Source: Flavobacterium psychrophilum (GTDB lineage: Bacteria; Bacteroidota; Bacteroidia; Flavobacteriales; Flavobacteriaceae). From it: a stretch of 10,284 nt of DNA. Location: contig CAMDGJ010000093.1 of assembly GCA_945897545.1 (NCBI GenBank), forward strand, positions 1 to 10,284, read 5' to 3'. This document shows, in pieces, positions 7,252 to 10,284 of the stretch. The position numbers and the translations under genes are program-made. A model generated the notes under the pieces. The model was not told where the DNA came from. It ran no database searches and saw only the letters and a program-made list of their open reading frames with translations. Position 1 is the first letter of the stretch; each line of letters opens with the position of its first letter.

Positions 7252-10101
7252 TTAAAACCATTTTCGGGTAAAAAGTTGAATAAACTTATCAGGATTTAAT
7301 GTGATTACAAATCTTATTTTTTCATGGTAATCAGGTTGGGTTATTTCCCATCCGTTATTCGAATATATTGGAAAAAATAATTCAAAATAGTCCGTAAGTA
7401 AGTTAAGACGAATTCCACTGTCGTATACGAAGTTCTTTTTTTGTTGGGTATTTTTTACAAATCCAACATCTCCATACGCTTCTATCCAATTCCAAATAGA
7501 ATAACTAGCGTTCAATGTCGTAATCCATTGGTTGGCGTAGGCTGAAATTAATTTTGATTTAAACCCACCTTCTGCCAAAACAAATTCTTGGCTTACGATG
7601 CCTGTTTGTGAAGATCTACCTAAATACGGATAATCAAAAAGATAATCCGTAGGGCGGTCTAAAGCAAAACTATAAAAATCGGAATTACTACTATTATAAG
7701 TAAATGCTCCCGCATACATTCTAATATTGAGTTGGCGATTGTCTTCGAATAGTTTCCGATGTTGTATTTCGGTTGAAATTTTACCAAATTGCTTAGAAAA
7801 TTGTACATCACCCACAAAGCTAATATGATTAGTTACTTCAGTTCTTGAGTTGATGTATTTTACATTAAAAATGGAATAGTCTTCCTGCGAGTTATCAACA
7901 ACAATATTGCTCTTTTCTTTATTGATTAAGATTTGTCTAAAAAGTACTCTTTGTTTTCGATTGTCTCTATAGTCATTATTACGAAATTGCATCAAAACGG
8001 TAGGGGTAATTTTAAGATATGTCGCGTCAGGCGCATAATGGAAATAGGAAGTGCCAATCGAATATTTGACATTAAACAAACTATTTTCTCTGTAGTCTTT
8101 ATTAATCACAAAGGCAGCAGACCCAGTTACTGATTTTGATTTTATGGAATAAGTTGGATTTATATCATAAACAAAAGGCCTATTTAAAATCGCTCGGTTG
8201 TGAAATCGCATCCCGGGTGAAAGCCCGTCATACACGTTAAAAGTTACAATTGGCGCATATATAATTTGATTGTAATACGGATCTTCTAGATCCTGCACAA
8301 AAGCAAATTTTATGGGGCGATTAGTAGGATAAAAACCTTCAATTTTCTTCCAGTTATTTCTTAAATTAAATTCTGGGACTTCATTTTCAAAATTGAGTAT
8401 AATTTTTTTAGCTTCTTTTCTCTCTACCCTATAAATGCTATCTTCTTTAACAGGTTCGATCCATTTCTTAAAAACTATGGAATCGTTTTTTATACCATAA
8501 ACAGGAATTGGCACTACTATTTTAGCCTTATTATTCAACGAAAAGCTAACGCTATCTTTTGTTTTGGATACATTTGAAAACTTATAATCGATGATTTCAC
8601 GAGAATTTATAATAGTGTTAAAAAACCAATCAATATTTTTATTTGTATTTGATTTTAAAATCGTTTCAAAATCAATACCATTTGTCAATTTAGTACTGTT
8701 TTGAGCGTTGAATTGTTTAATACTATTAGACATAAATTGGTTTCCTAGATAATCGTCTAAATAGGTTAAACTCAATCCTGCTCGATATTTGCTCGCAATT
8801 TGTTCATTGAATTTTATTAAGGTATTTTTTGCACTAGCTAAAGGTTGCTCTAAATTTTTTCTGGCCATCAGCAAATAAAAATAACTGTATTGTTCATTAA
8901 AATTTAAGTTTAATATATGAAATCCTTTAAACAATTTAAAAGTAGAAACACGTCCTGTCATTTTAGCATCAGGGTAGTATACGTCAATATATCGCATCAT
9001 CGCATATATTTGAATACCATCATAAATCCAATTGTCTTTTCGCGGGTCTAACTTCAAATTATTTTTTAAATAATTATTTAAGTAGGTTTTTAAGAATTTA
9101 ATTTCAAACAGAAAATCATCAGGAAACGGAACTAAAAATGTAGGCATCTGATTCAATCCATAAAATGGATTTCGATCATAATCGACTTGAGAAACGGTAA
9201 TTTTTTGATTTTGATATTTTCCAATCAAATTTTCAGCAAAATTGACGACTCGATCAACCACAATCGCTTTTTGAATTTCGTCAGCCTTATAGCCTCTCAA
9301 ATTCGTCAAGACTTCAACTGAACTGTTTTTGTAACTACGAAAACTCGATTTTGGCTCTAAAAAAACGCTAAAATCAACTCTGTTATTTCCTTTCAATTTA
9401 TAGATGGAGCGATTTTCATCTGCTGCAATTTTTTTGCTATCTAAATCAGTCGTTAATTCGTAATTACTTTCTTTACTTTCGGACTGGTTGGGTATTCTGA
9501 ATGTTATGTCAAAATTACAAATTGCATTTGCTATATCATCCAGATTTAAATTATTGTATTTAATAAAACCTTTATTTTCATAACGAGTAGGGGTCAAGAA
9601 CCAGTTTTTTAGGTACATTCCTCCTCTGTCGATATGGCCATAACGAGTAAATTTATGGTCTGGAACTTTTACAACATAATTAAGTTGCAAAATAATTTTT
9701 TTATTGGGAGCTAACTTTTTTTCAAGTTTGATAATAATAAAATCTGGATTTTTTTCGGTCCTTTCATAGGATAGTTTAGTTTTATCAGTTGTCGTAATAG
9801 CTATGATGTTTGTACTTCCGCGTTCTTTTTCGGGAGCTAAATGAAAACCTCTGTAAAATTCATCTGAAAATCGTTTGGCCAGCGGAGATGTTTTTGACGA
9901 ATACGCATTGTTCCAGTCATTCAAAACAATGGAGGTCAAGGTGTCTTCTGTTTGATTAAAAAACTCTATTTTCTGTTGAACAGCCAAGGTTTTCTTTTCC
10001 ATATTTACTTCAACATCAATATGGGAATGATGCTGGGCATATTGTTTTATAGAAATTAATAAAGCAAATATGTATAGGGTAACTTTAAAGAATGATTTCA
10101 A
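7252..10101 (-). CDS. Secreted M1-peptidase-like domain fused to a C-terminal outer-membrane beta-barrel; probable pseudo-peptidase
   Basis: 949 residues. The start is taken as TTG at 10101 because it gives a proper signal peptide: MKSFFK, a hydrophobic core to residue 18, and QYAQ with probable cleavage near 22/23. Residues about 28-250 are beta-rich like the N-terminal domain of M1 aminopeptidases. Residues about 275-500 resemble the M1 catalytic domain, but where HExxH is expected the protein reads FEIKF (332-336), and the WLNEG segment reads WIYDG (358-362). Both zinc histidines are therefore missing and the third ligand is changed to Asp. From about 590 to the end the sequence alternates as in a barrel, begins with a BamA/surface-antigen-like DGLSPGMRFHNR (625-636) and ends in an aromatic residue (RKWF). 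Expected location: outer membrane, with the ectodomain on the periplasmic or outer face. It lies 40 bases after the LOG gene and is likely co-transcribed with it. A role in binding peptides or in outer-membrane assembly is speculative. Confidence 0.8.
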   Translation of the reverse strand: MKSFFKVTLYIFALLISIKQYAQHHSHIDVEVNMEKKTLAVQQKIEFFNQTEDTLTSIVLNDWNNAYSSKTSPLAKRFSDEFYRGFHLAPEKERGSTNIIAITTTDKTKLSYERTEKNPDFIIIKLEKKLAPNKKIILQLNYVVKVPDHKFTRYGHIDRGGMYLKNWFLTPTRYENKGFIKYNNLNLDDIANAICNFDITFRIPNQSESKESNYELTTDLDSKKIAADENRSIYKLKGNNRVDFSVFLEPKSSFRSYKNSSVEVLTNLRGYKADEIQKAIVVDRVVNFAENLIGKYQNQKITVSQVDYDRNPFYGLNQMPTFLVPFPDDFLFEIKFLKTYLNNYLKNNLKLDPRKDNWIYDGIQIYAMMRYIDVYYPDAKMTGRVSTFKLFKGFHILNLNFNEQYSYFYLLMARKNLEQPLASAKNTLIKFNEQIASKYRAGLSLTYLDDYLGNQFMSNSIKQFNAQNSTKLTNGIDFETILKSNTNKNIDWFFNTIINSREIIDYKFSNVSKTKDSVSFSLNNKAKIVVPIPVYGIKNDSIVFKKWIEPVKEDSIYRVERKEAKKIILNFENEVPEFNLRNNWKKIEGFYPTNRPIKFAFVQDLEDPYYNQIIYAPIVTFNVYDGLSPGMRFHNRAILNRPFVYDINPTYSIKSKSVTGSAAFVINKDYRENSLFNVKYSIGTSYFHYAPDATYLKITPTVLMQFRNNDYRDNRKQRVLFRQILINKEKSNIVVDNSQEDYSIFNVKYINSRTEVTNHISFVGDVQFSKQFGKISTEIQHRKLFEDNRQLNIRMYAGAFTYNSSNSDFYSFALDRPTDYLFDYPYLGRSSQTGIVSQEFVLAEGGFKSKLISAYANQWITTLNASYSIWNWIEAYGDVGFVKNTQQKKNFVYDSGIRLNLLTDYFELFFPIYSNNGWEITQPDYHEKIRFVITLNPDKFIQLFTRKWF

Positions 10102-10141
10102 TAGTAAGTAGTAATTAGGAAAGATATAGTCAAATAATTGG

Positions 10142-10284
10142 TTAAAAATTCGGAGACAAATCGTATTTTTTATAGAATTTATTTAAAACGTCAACCACTT
10201 CATCTTCAGAATCCACAATTTTGAATAAATTCAAATCTATCGCGTGCACGGTCTGTTCTTGCTCTACTAAAACAGTTTTTATCC
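10142..10284 (-). CDS. LOG/TIGR00730-family protein, C-terminal 46 residues (5' part outside window)
   Basis: On the minus strand one frame is open from the window edge to a TAA at 10144-10142, reading IKTVLVEQEQTVHAIDLNLF, then KIVDSEDEVVDVLNKFYKKY and the end DLSPNF. A middle segment of the form LFKIVDSEDEVVD followed by FYKKY and SPNF at the very end is what I know from the C-terminus of flavobacterial LOG-like proteins (TIGR00730, Rossmann fold, cytokinin riboside monophosphate phosphoribohydrolase or lysine-decarboxylase-like). The catalytic PGGxGTxxE motif would be upstream and is not visible, so the call rests on a short tail only. The stop is 40 bases before the start of the peptidase-like gene on the same strand, with no terminator-like hairpin between, suggesting one transcript. 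Confidence 0.55.
   Translation of the reverse strand, partial: IKTVLVEQEQTVHAIDLNLFKIVDSEDEVVDVLNKFYKKYDLSPNF

Noticed and set aside
1..10284. CRISPR array, tRNA, rRNA, insertion sequence
   Set aside because: No regularly spaced repeats, no cloverleaf or conserved rRNA segments, and no transposase gene or terminal repeats were seen.

Overview
The window looks like chromosome from a flavobacterium (Bacteroidota; Flavobacterium or a close relative). It is strongly A+T-rich. Ribosome binding sites are weak and A-rich, and two genes probably start at TTG. Two stretches match the Bacteroidota -7 promoter element TAnnTTTG. The protein families (YfhO-type membrane protein, one-piece fused 2-oxoacid dehydrogenase E1, M1-like domain fused to an outer-membrane barrel, LOG protein ending in SPNF) are typical of that group. 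All functions are inferred from reading the sequence; no database search was run.

Plus strand, 1-4430: this half is about the cell surface. It opens with the C-terminal part of a YfhO-family membrane protein, continues with a GT4-type glycosyltransferase whose frame is broken by a one-base deficit in a T run at 1844-1849, and ends with a 14-TM-class Wzx-like flippase. Between YfhO and the glycosyltransferase sits a compact two-gene cassette: a 54-residue basic helical protein (948-1112) and, 6 bp later, a 155-residue nucleotidyltransferase-fold protein of the AbiEii/DUF6036 type (1119-1586). The cassette has a good candidate promoter of its own at 880-909 and looks like a toxin-antitoxin-style or defence-style insert in the polysaccharide operon. 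A dispersed-repeat-like palindrome fills most of the gap between the glycosyltransferase and the flippase. A likely terminator directly follows the flippase.

Middle, 4431-4655: a convergent intergenic region with several short inverted repeats and no convincing gene.

Minus strand, 4656-10284: in transcription order (right to left) these are the end of a LOG/TIGR00730-type protein, a 949-residue secreted protein with an M1-aminopeptidase-like ectodomain and a C-terminal outer-membrane barrel, and an 803-residue fused E1 alpha/beta subunit of a 2-oxoacid (probably branched-chain) dehydrogenase. The M1-like domain appears to have lost its zinc site and is probably a pseudoenzyme. The E1 gene has its own candidate promoter. 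The items most worth a second look are the small-protein/nucleotidyltransferase cassette and the barrel-anchored pseudo-peptidase.
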